Position numbers and translations under genes: made by a program
Assembly: GCA_030847615.1 (NCBI GenBank)
Contig: JAUMIR010000005.1
Location: forward strand, 245,496,645-245,560,644
Source of the DNA: Gambelia wislizenii
Lineage: Eukaryota; Chordata; Lepidosauria; Squamata; Crotaphytidae
Length of the DNA: 64,000 bases
Direction: 5' to 3'
Notes under the pieces: model-generated
Seen by the model: the letters and a program-made list of their open reading frames with translations, nothing else
The model's database searches: none
What the model was told of the DNA's origin: nothing
In this document: in pieces, positions 10,466-21,708 of the stretch
Layout of the letters: each line of letters opens with the position of its first letter
How positions within the stretch are numbered: the stretch's first letter is position 1

Positions 10466-11057
10466 TGAGGCATGGTTCTAGAGCATTTGTTGGCTTCCCA
10501 GCTCCAGGGATTTCTGGATGAGATGAATTATCTAGATCCATTTCATTCTGGATTCAGGCCTGGTTATGGGACAGAGACAGCTTTGGTCACCTTGGTTGAT
10601 GACCTATGCCAGGAAGTAAATGGGGAAATGTGTCCTTCTTGGTTTTGCTGGACCTCTCACTGGCTTTTGATACCATTGGACATGGAAATCCTTTGGGCTT
10701 GGAATGGGACTTGGGACATTGTTTTATAGTGGCTCTGTTCCTTCCTGGAGAAATCATCCTAGAAGGTAGTGTTGGGGGACTTCCTGGGCTGTTGATCTGT
10801 GGGGTCCCCCACAGATCAGTTCTGTTCTCTGAGGTATTTAACACATACATGAAACTGCTGGGAGAGATTGTCTGGAGTTTTGTGGTTTGGTGCCATCAGT
10901 ATGTGGATGACACCCAGCTTTTTTTATTTCTTTCCACAACAAACCAAGAAAGCTGCCTTGATCCTATACTGGTATCTATCATCAGTAATGGACTGGATAA
11001 GGGTGAACAAACAAAACTTAATCCAGACAAGACAGAGATGCTCCTGGTCAGTTGATC
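10466..11057 (+). pseudogene. L2-like LINE reverse transcriptase fragment
   Basis: The plus strand encodes LASQLQGFLDEMNYLDPFHS, GFRPGYGTETALVTLVDDL and, after a frame change near 10610, FLVLLDLSLAFDTIGHGN, VPHRSVLF and YVDDTQLFLF. These are RT motifs of the L2/CR1 superfamily, with the catalytic YVDD intact at about 10898. The sequence continues to LNPDKTEMLLVS, where it is cut by a foldback element. At least one frameshift is present; not functional. Confidence 0.85.
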
Positions 11058-11067
11058 AGGGAATAGT

Positions 11068-11204
11068 GTTCTGTAGAAGAGGGAATTTCAGCAGGTGTTG
11101 CTTGTCACTCAACCAGGTAACAAGCAACACCCGCTGAAATTCCCTCTTCTACACAACTATTAAAGGTAAAGTGGTTGTCTCCAGTTTCAGTCTAGCAACC
11201 CTGT
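11068..11204 (+). mobile_element. Small foldback element (family F)
   Basis: The arms tgtagaagagggaatttcag-caggtgttgcttgt and their near-perfect complement form a stem around a short loop (cactcaaccaggt). The right flank ctccagtttcagtctagcaa matches other copies. It abuts the end of the L2-like RT fragment, suggesting insertion into it. Confidence 0.8.
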
Positions 11205-11761
11205 TTCAGACCTTCTTAACTACTTTTTTTTGTACCAACAAGTATTTGGTGTCATTGTTAAGAACAACAAAAAGCTATAATAATAAAATCTAGCATTAAA
11301 AAGAATCAGGAGACTAAGAAAATCAGAAAACCCACTGCCTAGATTTTGCATTTGATTTAATTTTTTAAAACATTCTTTTCCACATTAATGAGTGCTGGAA
11401 ATGCCAAGAAACTAATTACTTTTGTATGTGGTGCCAGTGTAGAGCTGCACAAATGAGCTGGACAAAATTAACATCCTGACCAGGCATAAATTAAGTTTTT
11501 CTCTGGTTGCTATTTTTGTAAACTATCTCAGGGATATGGAAGGTCACAGATATAGACTGTTCCTTTTAGCTGCAAATGACAAAAACTCTGCCAATACATT
11601 TAAAAATCAAGTAAAATCAGGGAATGTACAATTAATCTAGTGGTGAAACTAGCTAATTTTATTGGTACGAATAACGATATTGCAACCAGAGATTATTGTG
11701 AGAATATCAAGCAACGAACTCACTATAAATGAGAGTTTTCATGTAAAACCTGCAATTCTTA
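11205..11761. other. Intron 2 spacer
   Basis: AT-rich, no recognised gene or repeat. Confidence 0.4.
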
Positions 11762-12414
11762 GGACTTTATCAGCCACATTAAATGTGGAGTCAAAATGAC
11801 ACCACATAAACACAAAAGGGTGCGCATATCAGACAACGTCGCCCTTTTGCGTTTATGTACTGTCCATAAACCGATCTATTTTATTGATGGGACAAGCCAT
11901 CAATAGATTGACTGTGGCGAGGTGTTTGAAACCTCGTGCCTTTCCCTGCCGCATGAATACAACGTCAATGGCCAGTCCGGCCAGAACACTTGCGGGTGAA
12001 ATCACAATATCCAGGTAGGTGACACTCTTTTTATGAACCTCCCCTGTTTACTTGGGACTTTCAAAGTGTGTTTCTGTGCTTTTGTGAACTTTTTGTGTGT
12101 TATTTTTGCTTTTATTTTTGAATTTCTTGCGCTCTTCTTGAGAAAATCCACGAGATTTCATTCGAGGAAGTGAACAGAATTCCGTTCACTCCCCAGTCAT
12201 TGCTGGGGCTGCCTTTGGACGGGATGCAAGGTAAGTGTGGTAGAGGGGATTCTTTTGCCAGCATAAAACATCACAAATTATGCTGGCAAAAGAAAAGAAC
12301 AATGGGCAGTCCCTGAGAGAACATTTCCAGGTGAGATCGGGGCATCCAGGCAAGTGACACATCACAAATTATGCTGGCAAAAGAACAGAAAAGGGTGGTG
12401 GTTTGATAAAGTCC
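11762..12414. mobile_element. TIR element (GGACTTTATCAG family) with inserted patch
   Basis: Termini ggactttatcagcc and tttgataaagtcc. The left interior has cacaaaagggtgcgcatatc ... gcccttttgcgtttatgt (a sub-terminal hairpin) and attgatgggacaagccatca, a second hairpin shared by other copies. A 62-bp block at 12300-12361 is out of its usual place and is flanked on both sides by atcacaaattatgctggcaa. Confidence 0.8.
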
Positions 12415-13600
12415 CTAGTATCACATGTGAAACCATTCTAAAAGATTCGGTGTAATCCCAGATTCATCAAGCTGCCCATTTTATATCTATCACTATGAGA
12501 AACATAATAACCAAGAAGCTAACTTCAACTCTCACATCGGCCATGCTTAAGCCATGGAGAGGAAAAAAGGGGCCCTCGCAGGAACTGCAAACAAGCCACC
12601 AGGTAAGTCTCGCAGCTTAATAAATGCAACATCTACGCATTCTACATTATTCCGCACAACAACAATGTGAAGTGACAAGGTGAATAAAGTATCATTCCAT
12701 ACAATATGGTGAACATATAAAACAGTGAAAACAAGGTAAATAGATTTGGGGTAGCCTAATTATTGTTGTCGTAGGTGTGATAAATATAATTTGCTTCTCA
12801 AAAAGCCATAGTTCCTCCCTCTCTCTGTCTTTTGGGGGGGGGTGGCTGTTTGCTCATTGATACAGTCAGTTAACTAAACAAATTTTACTAATCCACTCAG
12901 ATAGGGATAGAACATAAGTCGCCCTTTGTATATTACCTAGTTAAATCAGTCCTCTCACATATACAAACAAAACCACTTCAGGTCATAAGATAATGAATAT
13001 CTTTCTAAAATGTATAATCCAAGGACATTCCCCTTGGATTTTATCACATTCCCTCAATGTGATTTAGTGTACACTAGCCATCTTCTCTGATAAAGAACAC
13101 TCACAGATTCCTGAAAGTTCAAAAAAGCTGTTAAATAATAATCTCTTACATTCCTATTATATTATTATTAACTTGCATGGGTGGGTGGGTGGCTTTCTTG
13201 GAGATGGTGTCCTACATAGAGAAATCTCCTCAAGGAGGCTTGACTTGTGCTCCATTTGATGCCAGGTAAAAACTGTCTCCTTTTCTCAGGCTTTTTAACT
13301 TTTGAGGAAATTCATTTATAATGTTACTTACTGTTCACTAATCTGAGCATTTCATAGAAAGAATATGGCATGCATATTTCACATGAATAAAAATAACATC
13401 CTTTTTAAAAAGCAATTCTGTCCTAGAATGGTAGCTGATTATCTTTCAGATTTTGAGGGTAAGAATTTTGAAATCAGCAGGCTGTGAACACTAGATGAGC
13501 ATCCTACTATTTGTGTTTTCTATGCTGGGTCCTTTTTTTAAAGAGAGCGAGTGGGTAAATATTTGTATTTACCTGTTTATATAATGTAGATATCACTTAC
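12415..13600. other. Intron 2 upstream end, unrecognised
   Basis: No recognised repeat or exon between the TIR element and the exon 2 donor. Short T- and G-rich runs are present (12832-12843). Confidence 0.45.
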
Positions 13601-13682
13601 CTTCTGCAATAGAAGAGAGCCAGAATACTTGGTGACAATGTAATATAAATCCCCACCAAAGGCATCTGCCCAGGATTTCACT
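13601..13682 (-). CDS. CACNA2D4: CACNA2D4 coding exon 2
   Basis: On the minus strand a pyrimidine-rich tract and acceptor (gttttcttatgtag) precede 82 nt, followed by a strong gtaagt donor. The first base completes a Thr codon begun in exon 1 (AC|A). The remaining 27 codons read VKSWADAFGGDLYYIVTKYS then GSLLLQK. The pattern VK-W-AFGG-L---V-KYSGS-LLQK is characteristic of the alpha2delta N-terminus, and the details (DLY, TKYSGSLLLQK) favour alpha2delta-4. The exon ends in phase 0 and joins exon 3 without a break. Intron 2, between this exon and exon 3, is 11,418 bp and contains the GC-rich palindromic satellite at 4.5-5.9 kb. Confidence 0.95.
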
Positions 13683-14055
13683 CTACATAAGAAAACAAAT
13701 AAAAAGTAGCATCAGTAACTTCAAAGTGGACAGGCAATTGATCACAAGCAGAGTTTTTGAAAGTTACATTCTTGGACTACAAAATTTTGGACTACTTCCT
13801 GGATGGGGTATTCTGCAAGTTGTGATACAAATGAGTAACTTTTCCAGGATCTGCTCTGGAATAACCCATCTGGTCATCATTTGTGATTTTCTTCTTTCAA
13901 TACCATCTCCAGATTTTGGGGTGTCTTTGTGCAAAATTTCCTCATTTGACCTCATCCCTGAGCAGAGCCTATGTCATTTTCACCACTGTTCATTTGCCTT
14001 CCCTCTCCCTCTGTAAAACATAACACTGCTTGGATAAAAAGCAAAGGCAGAGATA
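13683..14055. other. Intron 1 downstream end
   Basis: Polypyrimidine tract and acceptor of exon 2 (minus strand), then unrecognised sequence. Confidence 0.5.
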
Positions 14056-14663
14056 GGAGATTATCAGATGCGTCAAAAGTGGTGTTACAGTAATGCCAGG
14101 AGATCGCAAAAGGGCTCCCTTACCAGACAGCGTCATCCCCCATCGTTATGCACCCGTTCTGCTGCTGTTCCATGGGCGCTGCTTTTTATTGATGGGAGAA
14201 GCAGTCAATAGATTGCCCCACTCCGTTTCTGTTCTGGATTTGGCTGTGTGCAACAAAGTGCCCCATTTCACTGGCAAGATCCCATCGTCAATGGGCAGTC
14301 CCTGAGAGAACATTTCCAGGTGAGATCGGGGCATCCAGGCAAGTGACACACTTTTTATGACCCATCTCAGGTATTTGTACATTTTAAAGTGTGTTTTTGT
14401 GCTTCATGTAACTTTTTTGTGTGTCATTTTTATTTTTGAATTTCCCATGCTTGCGTCTTCTCATGAGAATCCATGGGATTTCACTCCAGGAAGTGAACAG
14501 AGCTTCATTAGAGCTCCGTTCACTCCTGAGCTGTCCTGTCATCAGAAGAGGAGGTAAGTGCACAGGTGGGGAGGGTGATTGTGGCGGGACAGAGATTGGA
14601 CAGGTGCGGGAGTAAAGACTGTGGGACAGGAACACTTTTTTTCATTCCTGTCTGATAATCTCC
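14056..14663. mobile_element. TIR element (GGAGATTATCAG variant), TSD ATA
   Basis: Termini ggagattatcagatg and gtctgataatctcc are inverted and flanked by ATA on both sides (14053-14055, 14664-14666). The interior (gatcgcaaaagggctccc, attgatgggagaagcagtca, gtgtgtttttgtgcttcatg, aagtgaacagagc) is shared with the GGACTTTATCAG elements, so the two terminal types belong to one superfamily. Confidence 0.85.
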
Positions 14664-15048
14664 ATAGAAATGAGCAGGGACAGTGGATTCTAGGGTTCAG
14701 CAGTGAGCCCCATCCTGCAGTATGTGTCTTGGTACATGCCTAACACTGACTCTTATTGTTCGTGGAGCAGAGTGGGTGGGTGTTTTGTGCACATCAGTAT
14801 TCAGGAACGACCAGAAACAAAAGCCCTATGCTGAGGTCCAGGGCCCCATCCACATTACAGAAGTATATTGATATTATTCCACTTCAACTGCCTACGTAAT
14901 CCTGGGGTCTGTACACGGTGAGGTACTGGATCACTTTAGCCAAGAATTCTAGATGCCCCTCCTACATTGCATACCTTCCAATTGTACCGATTTGTCAGGG
15001 ATAGTCCTGATTTAATCTTTTGTCATTCTACTTTTTATTTTTTTTTCA

Positions 15049-15789
15049 ATAATATTTTTATCAAACTCATACAACATAAAAATCCCCAGATATTATTATT
15101 ATAAAGATCCAAACATATACAGATATCATATAGTTTTATTATCTGTCTACATAATTTTCATTACCCTTAAAACCCCTTTAATATCTGTATTATGTCCACT
15201 TGTATCTATTACTTCCTTGTCTCTGTATCTTAAGTTCACTCAGCCTTCCATCCTTTTGTAGGTCGGTAAAATGAGTACCCAGCTTGTGGGGGGCAATTAG
15301 CTAACACACATTGGAAACTGTTTAATGCAGTGTAGATGTGTAAATAGCTATTGCTTAAAACAATTTGTAAGCCACCCGATAGCCTTGTGGCTGAAGAGCG
15401 GGGTATAAATATCTAAATAAAATAAATTAAGTTAAGAGTCTGATTCTATATAGATAATTAATGTGCTCTTCTATTAGTTTTATCATAACAATATAAAGTC
15501 TACTGGCTGTCTACAATCTTTTATCCCTTGTTATAATTCAGGAGTGATTGAGAATATTAAATATTATCCTATATCAGATGTCAAAAGCTTATCACCGCTA
15601 AGTTCTCCCATTTTTCTTTCCATAGTGGTAAAAGACAATACCAATCTTCCCTAAACCTATCCAGAGATTTGCAGCTCAATAACATTGTTAATTTATCTAT
15701 TTCTACAATTTCATGTACACTGTAATTTAATCAACCATTCCTCAGTTGTTGGTATTTCAGGACTCTTCCAATATTTGGCGTATACAGTT
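15049..15789 (-). mobile_element. L1 3' fragment inserted in R400, with SINE inside
   Basis: The minus strand near 15600-15795 reads ARTVYAKYWKSPEIPTTEEW, the conserved end of L1 ORF2 (W-----P---EW). An AT-rich 3' UTR follows to about 15049. A type B SINE at 15225-15430 is embedded in it. Multiple stops; dead. Confidence 0.7.
15225..15430 (+). repeat. tRNA-derived SINE (type B), 5'-truncated
   Basis: It contains ttcactcagccttccatcct, gtaggtcggtaaaatgagta, cccagcttgtggggggcaat and an L2-like 3' end ggggtataaatatctaaata. The shared L2-type tail suggests mobilisation by L2-like LINEs. Full-length relatives on the minus strand are at 36795 and 60795. Confidence 0.75.
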
Positions 15790-16122
15790 CTAGCTGTTTC
15801 TGCCATTCCACTTTTTCAACCACTTTTAAATTGTCCCTGTTCCAGTCTCCTCCTCCTGCTTTCTCCCTTTGTTGCTGGCTTACTTAAATCATTACACATT
15901 GAGTTTAAAGTGCCAAAATAATTTACACTCACTTAACACAGCAGCCGGGAGACGAAAGGATAGAATCTTGCCTTTCCCAGTAGGCTCAGGCAAATGCAAA
16001 CTGCTTCATCCTCTCCTCTCTTGTTTGTTCTTCCTCATTAATCACTTTTGACATCTTGACCACACTCTGATGTTGGTTGGCCACACTTGTTCCAGTTTTC
16101 ATCTGTGAAGTGTTGGAGGGTA

Positions 16123-16639
16123 TGTACACTGCAAATCCCACAATTCCATAGGCTGGAACCATGGGATTTAAAGTGGAATTATGGCACTATAACTGTGTTG
16201 TGCGAATGGCCCCTAGGTGTTGACATGCTCCCAGCTGTATGCTATTTGCACAGAGGTCCATGTAGGTCCAAACTTGATTGTATCTGCTCAGTCTGCTCAA
16301 ACTGGTTCTTCCCCAGAATGACAGCACTTATGCATGCAGGAAGCATAACACTTAGCTAGCGCTTGATAATGGTAGGCATCATAGGAAGTTTGTGGACCAT
16401 GCAGGAGGGGTTCCTCTTAACTTGCGAAGATCCCCCCAATTCAATACACAAACTGTTACTGGGAGGAATGCACAAAGTATTCTGGCTTTTAGACTGAATA
16501 TCTATTCAGTCAGCTAAACATAGCTCCAGCCCCCATTTTAATATAACTCAACTTTTCCTTTAATGACAGCATTACTTAACCATCAAACAATGACAAAATC
16601 CAAAGAATCGAATATTTAGCTTAGTTCATTTACAGCATA
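16123..16639. other. Intron 1 spacer
   Basis: No recognised gene or repeat. Confidence 0.4.
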
Positions 16640-16935
16640 TCCCCCAACATTTTACAGGTGAAACTTGGGGTACGTGTGGCCATGCAACATCAGAATGTGG
16701 TCAAGATGGCCAAAGTTATTAGTGAAGAAGAACAAACAAAAAAGGAGAGGCTGCAGCAGTTTGCTTTTGCCTGAGCTACTGGGAAGAGCAAGGTTCCAAC
16801 CACTCCTCGCTTCTCCTCCCTGCTGCACTTTGAACTCAGTTTGCAGCAACTGAACTAAGCTGAGGACAAAAGTGAAAAGTGGCAGGAGGAGAGAGAAATC
16901 AGAACATTCTAAAATCAGATGCATATCTTCTAACC
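16640..16935 (+). repeat. R400 dispersed repeat
   Basis: Opposite orientation to the copy at 15-16 kb: ccaacattttacaggtgaaa, gtggtcaagatggccaaagt, ggctgcagcagtttgctttt, gaactcagtttgcagcaact, aagctgaggacaaaagtg. The right end is truncated. Confidence 0.75.
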
Positions 16936-17033
16936 TCTGTGAACGGGGCTTTGCTGCACTCCTCTATAAAACCTTATCTGACACACAACATGGTAAAGGC
17001 CAATGGATGCACACGGTTTGGCAAACAGATTAA

Positions 17034-17345
17034 GGAGATTTTCACACAGTCACTTTGTCCTGTTGCAGAAATGGAAAAGGGTCACTGAAAGATTTTTCTT
17101 TCAGACAACATTTACCCTGTTCTGTTCCCTCAGCGTGGCTGTTCTGTCCCCCCCCCCCGTGATATAGTATTCACGGGGAACACCCAGTTCCGTTTCTGTA
17201 ACGGAACATGGGTGTGCGAATAGAAGCCCCGTCCCTGTTCTGTAATGACAGGGACAGGGAAGCAGCTCTGTGGCAATCACTTCTTGCCACCAACGGGACA
17301 GCCAGGTAAGTGCCACCCTTCCCCCACCTCCCTGGATTCCTTGTT
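17034..17345 (+). mobile_element. TIR element (GGAGATTTTCACAC family), truncated
   Basis: Begins ggagattttcacacagtcac after TAA. Shares ccctgttctgttccctc, agttccgtttctgtaacgg and ccaggtaagtgccaccctt blocks with the copies at 8.4 and 58.0 kb, but the right half and right TIR are absent. Confidence 0.7.
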
Positions 17346-17424
17346 TTATTTTAGAATAGATACCGGCCATCAGAAAGAAAAATCTAATTTGTCCCGATCC
17401 CGATACAGCACTGTTTATTGTTTA

Positions 17425-17960
17425 TAGTTATTTTTAGTATTTATTAAGTATGTTTTAATTTTTTGGATTATTTAATTATATTTTAAGGAGGGTGGGGTGG
17501 AGGGTCTTAAATGTATTTTTAAATATTGTAAGCCGCCCCGATTAAGTTTTGTATAGGGGCGGGATCTCTCTCTGGCTTTTCTTCGCAAACGAAGATTCAG
17601 GAAGGACTCATCCCGCGCTTTCTGCAAGCGCGCTGATGACTAAAAAGGCCAATCCGAGATAAACAAGTCCGGTTGCAAAAAGCACAGCAGAAGGTCTCCT
17701 TGGGTGATGTTTTTGGGTTGTGATTCTTTCTGCGTTGTCGTTTCTCTTCAAGACTTGTTCGTCGTGAGTTCTCAAATAAGGCTGCAGCATTGTGGATAGT
17801 GCGTCTCCATGCCTCCCGATGTGAGGCCAGGGCGGACCACTGTTGGTGATCAATTTGGCCAAGCCTGAGATGTTGTTTCAGGGAGTCTTTGTATCGCTTT
17901 TTTGGAGCGCCCCTCTTACGCTGACCCGTGGCGATAAATAAATAATAATAATAATAATTA
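17425..17960 (+). mobile_element. L2-like LINE 3' UTR split by an RTE-like insertion
   Basis: The left piece 17425-17566 ends attgtaagccgccccgatta ... ataggggcgggat. The 3' tail gataaataaataataataat resumes at 17931. The gap is filled by a minus-strand RTE-like 3' fragment. The same L2-like 3' end occurs on the minus strand at 31513-31890. Confidence 0.75.
17568..17930 (-). pseudogene. RTE-like LINE 3' fragment inserted in L2-like tail
   Basis: Encodes the C-terminus TGQRKRGAPKKRYKDSLKQH, WSALASHREAWRRTIHNAAA, then the Cys/His motif CAFCNRTCLSRIGLFSHQRA-C, with an intact end. Over this stretch it is nearly identical to the copy at 39.9 kb (I noticed a single difference in the part compared), implying recent retrotransposition. 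Severely 5'-truncated. Confidence 0.85.
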
Positions 17961-17967
17961 TTATTAT

Positions 17968-18238
17968 TTGGCATCCACAGATTTAAGTATTCATGGCATG
18001 AAAATATTCTTTAAAAAAAGAAGGACCTTCTGCTGTGCTTTCTGCAACCAGACTTGTTTATCTCAGATTGGCCTTTTTTAGTCATCAGTGCGCTTGCAGA
18101 AAGCGCAGGCTGAGTCCTTCCTGAATCTTCGTTTGCGAAGAAAAGCCAGAGCATATAATGGGACTCGAGTATTCACGGATTTTGGTATCCACGGGGGGTC
18201 CTGGAACCAAACTCCAGTGAATATGAAGGGACAACTGT
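17968..18238 (-). mobile_element. Tigger-like MITE split by an RTE-like 3' end
   Basis: The left piece (17968-18021: ggcatccacagatttaagta ... gaaaatattctttaaaaaaa) and right piece (18152-18238: catataatgggactcgagta ... gggacaactgta) are a Tigger-like MITE. About 70 bp of its middle has been replaced by a plus-strand RTE-like 3' end at 18022-18151. Confidence 0.8.
18022..18151 (+). mobile_element. RTE-like LINE extreme 3' end
   Basis: About 130 bp, accttctgctgtgctttctg to gaagaaaagccagag, covering only the terminal Cys/His motif coding region and short 3' UTR. Orientation is opposite to the RTE-like fragment 90 bp to the left. Confidence 0.8.
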
Positions 18239-18892
18239 AAAAACAATGGGATGGATGAGATGAAAAGACAATGCAAGGGCAGGCCATGCAGCTTTAAGTT
18301 GCAGCATATTAAGTCACTATGCCTTTCTTTTTTATTGGAGAAAAACTGGCCTAAACAGGAATAAAAATTCTTCCTGGGAACAAGCAATATATGTGCTGTA
18401 AAAAGCAGTAAAGGCTGATCAAGTATTGACAGATCTATAGAGGGAAAATTAAAATGGTTCTAATTATATAGGGAGTAATATTACAAGGAATATATTGCTC
18501 AACTGAGGCAGAAAAGCAACTGTAGCAATTCATTATGGAACTGGAACTAGAGCCAGAAATATGAGCACTGATCACATAAAGTGAGTGTAAAGGCCCTGCA
18601 ATGCAGGGTGAGAAGTTGGTTTAGCTCTGAAAAACCCAGCAAAAATCCAAAGAGAAGACAAATGAGTGGCTTTTCTCAGATGTGTTTTTTTTTTAAATAT
18701 GCTGGGATGCCATACCCCTCAACTGTTTCAAAGATCACAGGAATGTCCCAGGGGATTCACAAATTCAGAACTCCTGAGTGAATTCTCCCTGCCCATCCCT
18801 TCCCAACAGCATGAAAACTACTGGATCTCTTCTCCTAAGTACCTGGGGTTGCCAGGTGAAATACAGGATAGAGCTCCTGACTTTTAACAGCT
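18239..18892. other. Intron 1 spacer
   Basis: No recognised gene or repeat. Confidence 0.4.
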
Positions 18893-18985
18893 GTATAGAA
18901 ATGGGAATATCAGCAGGTGTTACTTGCCATTTAAGTGACAGCGGCTGAAATTCTGCACAACTATTAAAGGTACAGGAGCCCTATC
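18893..18985 (+). mobile_element. Small foldback element (family F), decayed
   Basis: atgggaatatcagcaggtgt ... gcggctgaaattctgcacaa, then ctattaaaggtacaggagcc as in other copies. The stem is partly lost. Confidence 0.6.
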
Positions 18986-19277
18986 CTTTACTTCACCCAA
19001 CAACTTTAAAGGTGTCCTATTAACCAACTACCAGTGGGTAGGGGAGACAGTTTCTCTTTGCCTGCCTGTTTCCTATTGCTATCAGCAGCAAGATGACTGA
19101 CAAACTCAAGAAGGAGAGAGACAATGAGTACTTCCAGTTTTTTCTTGTACTTTTCTAACACCATCTATCCTAGTTACCATCAACAACATTTTAAAAGCAA
19201 TTTGCCGATCACTTTCATTGGATTACCCCAGGTTCTTGTTCTGTATGTAAGAAAGAAAAGTATTTAATACTCTGCAA

Positions 19278-19608
19278 AATTTCACAGATGAAAACCAGGA
19301 CACCTGCAACCCAGCAAAATCAATGTGGTCAAAATGGCAGAATGTAAATGAGGAAGAATTCACAAGCTAGGAAAGGCTGCATCAGTTTGCTTTTGCCTGA
19401 GTCTACTGAGAAGGGCAACATTCCATCCTCTCCCTTCCTCTCCCCCTTGAGTGCAAACTACAGTACTTCTCAGCTTGAAACTCAGTTTGCAACAATTGAA
19501 GTAAGCCAGGGGCAAAGTGGAAGGAGGAGAGAGAAAAAAGGACATTTTTTAAAACAGCAGAAAATAAATTGGGACAGCCCCTGCCAAACAGGGACAGTTG
19601 GTGGGTAC
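19278..19608 (+). repeat. R400 dispersed repeat, near full length
   Basis: From aatttcacagatgaaaacca through aggctgcatcagtttgcttt and gaaactcagtttgcaacaat to gccaaacagggacagttggt. Both ends are present, showing the weak inverted ends (ccaac.../...gttgg). Confidence 0.8.
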
Positions 19609-19825
19609 TGCATTTGTTTGCTCACTTTGCATTCCCTCCCCCTCCTCTCCCCAGCAAAAGAAAACTCCCAAGCAAACTCCAGCCTTTTCCATATATGGGA
19701 ATCAGTGGAACTTCTCAATCATTTTAATTTCCCCTTTTTAATACATTCCCCAGCCTTACCCTTTCAGAGAAGAAGCAACAAGAACTACGGTAATATTTTG
19801 AATGTGGTTCCACCTTTGATTTACA

Positions 19826-19972
19826 TCAGGGACAGGGAAGCTATGACACTCCAGATGTTGCTAGATTCTAATTCCCATCAGCCCCTGACAGTTTGTCCAA
19901 TGGTGAAGCATGATGGTAAACAGTAGTTAATCTCCATCTGGAACGCCACAGCTCCTTCATCCCTGCTTTATA
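19826..19972. mobile_element. Foldback MITE (family Q)
   Basis: cagggacagggaagctatga cctgcc-like left end, a central block ctccagatgttgctagattc / aattcccatcagcccctgac, and a right end ctggaacgccacagctcctt catccctg that is the inverted form of the left. The pattern resembles hAT-type foldback MITEs; the target duplication is not clear. Confidence 0.6.
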
Positions 19973-20327
19973 TATTGGCAAAGATTACACAATATGATGC
20001 TCCTTATGCAAGCTGAACTTCATTTTACTTTTTTTCTTCCTTGTCTCACACCCCTTTCTCCCTTTCCTAATTCTGTTATTATCAGTAGGGCTAGTTTAAT
20101 GTTTAACATTCAGATCTCAGACATGATAGTACAAGCAAGTGACAAACCACACATGAAGAAAGGGTTTTGGGAGCAAATGGGGGTAACCATCAATGGATAG
20201 CTTTGCAATCTGATATTCTTTGCCGTATTTTTAAAAAGGTTTTTGCATTTTACATATTTTTACATTGGTCAATAGAAACCGGGAGGAAAAATAGTAACAT
20301 TTTTATCATACAGGATAAACCCACTAA
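19973..20327. other. Intron 1 spacer
   Basis: Nothing recognised. Confidence 0.4.
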
Positions 20328-20950
20328 GGACTTTATCAGACTAGCATCTAAAAAAGCTGTAATTCCGCAAATGAAGATAGTGAGAACATCATGACATCAT
20401 AACACTTATTATCCCATATAGCTGTAATCACGTGAAAGAAACACCACAGAATTATTTCATGATGACCACTAGTGCTTTAAGAACAGGAATTTACTTCCTG
20501 GATTTAGCATGGACAAGATTTTGGCTGTTGTTGCGAGAAGACACAAGCGTGCTTAAAACTCCAAAAAACAAAACAAAACCCAAATTAACAAAGTTAATGA
20601 ACACACAAATACTGAAACAAACCTAAAAACATGCAAACTAGACAGGACAGTTCATAAAAAGTGTCCTGTGCTTCATTTTAACATTCTGACCTGGAACTTG
20701 GCTCACTGAGGACCATCCATTCACTGTAATCTCACAATTACAATGGGACGTGTTTTCACACATCCTCAATACCATGAAAAAAGTGACATTGGAGATCTAT
20801 TGATGGCTTATCCTGTCAATTAAAAGGAATGCCTTATTCACAGCTGGGACATGGGATGACCACGAGATGATGACATCATGCGATGGCTGCAGCCGTTTGT
20901 GCTACCCAGACATTGTAATCCTGCAATTTTTGCCATGTCTGATGAAGTCC
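20328..20950. mobile_element. TIR element (GGACTTTATCAG family), TSD TAA
   Basis: Termini ggactttatcagac and gtctgatgaagtcc, flanked by TAA at 20325-20327 and 20951-20953. The interior has the gatctattgatggcttatcc-type hairpin of the family in reverse orientation to the 11.8 kb copy. Confidence 0.85.
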
Positions 20951-21173
20951 TAAGTGTATGACTTGTGTTCAAAGGCTACATTCCTACTTCAGTAAGATTT
21001 AAGCAATCTAAAAATGTCTAGGATTGAAGCCAGAATTTTCCAAACATCACTGTTTTTGAGACCAAGTTGTATTTTTGTTCAGTGTAAATTAAAACAAAGC
21101 TGTTCTTTGCTTTTGTCATTCCCAGAATACTGCACCATGAATTGTTCCTGTCTTCCCCACATATGAACCAACA

Positions 21174-21401
21174 TACAGTTGTCCCTCCATATCCAAGGAT
21201 TTGGTATCCGCGGATTTAAGTATTCACGGCTTGAAAATATTTTTTAAAAAAAATAATAATCCAAAAAGCTTGATTTTGCCATCTTATATAAGGGACACCA
21301 TTTTGCTATGCCATTGCATATAATGGGACTTGAGTATTCATGGATTTTGGTATCCACAAGGGATCCTGGAACCAACCCCCAGTGAATATGAAGGGACTGT
21401 A
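21174..21401 (-). mobile_element. Tigger-like MITE
   Basis: tacagttgtccctccatatc at the left, gatttaagtattcacggctt, cttatataagggacaccatt, and a right TIR shortened to aagggactgta. About 228 bp. Confidence 0.85.
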
Positions 21402-21589
21402 TATATTAGATGTAGAAACAGAGTGCTCATCTTTCTTACAAGATTTTTCATCAACTACATATTTGCTGCAGGGCCCTGGACTCTTTTTGTGAGGAGTGGA
21501 AGGTTTGGTTATGATGATTCCTTAACCATACAGTTGTAATATCAGTCAAAGAGGAAAAAAAATCTATATGCTCAGACCAAAGCAAACTG

Positions 21590-21708
21590 CAGCAACCTCC
21601 CTGGGCTTATGGGTTCTTTCTCATTAATAACTCTTGCCACCTTGACCAAATTCTGGTATTGCTTGGTCACACATATCTCACTTTTTAAACTGTGAAACAT
21701 TGGTGGCT
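21590..21708 (-). repeat. R400 dispersed repeat, fragment
   Basis: ttctcattaataactcttgc, caccttgaccaaattctggt and actgtgaaacattggtggct match the terminal third of R400. Confidence 0.65.

Larger units (their letters stand above)
14978..16122 (-). repeat. R400 dispersed repeat, split by L1 insertion
   Basis: Left part 14978-15048 and right part about 15790-16122 together make one copy of an unnamed repeat of about 400 bp: ccaattgtaccgatttgtca ... tcattaatcacttttgacat ... atctgtgaagtgttggaggg. The middle, 15049-15789, is an inserted L1 fragment. At least ten other R400 copies lie in this window. Confidence 0.75.

Noticed and set aside
19348..19926. 192-codon open frame
   Set aside because: Runs across an R400 copy and into a foldback MITE; no motif, so a chance frame.
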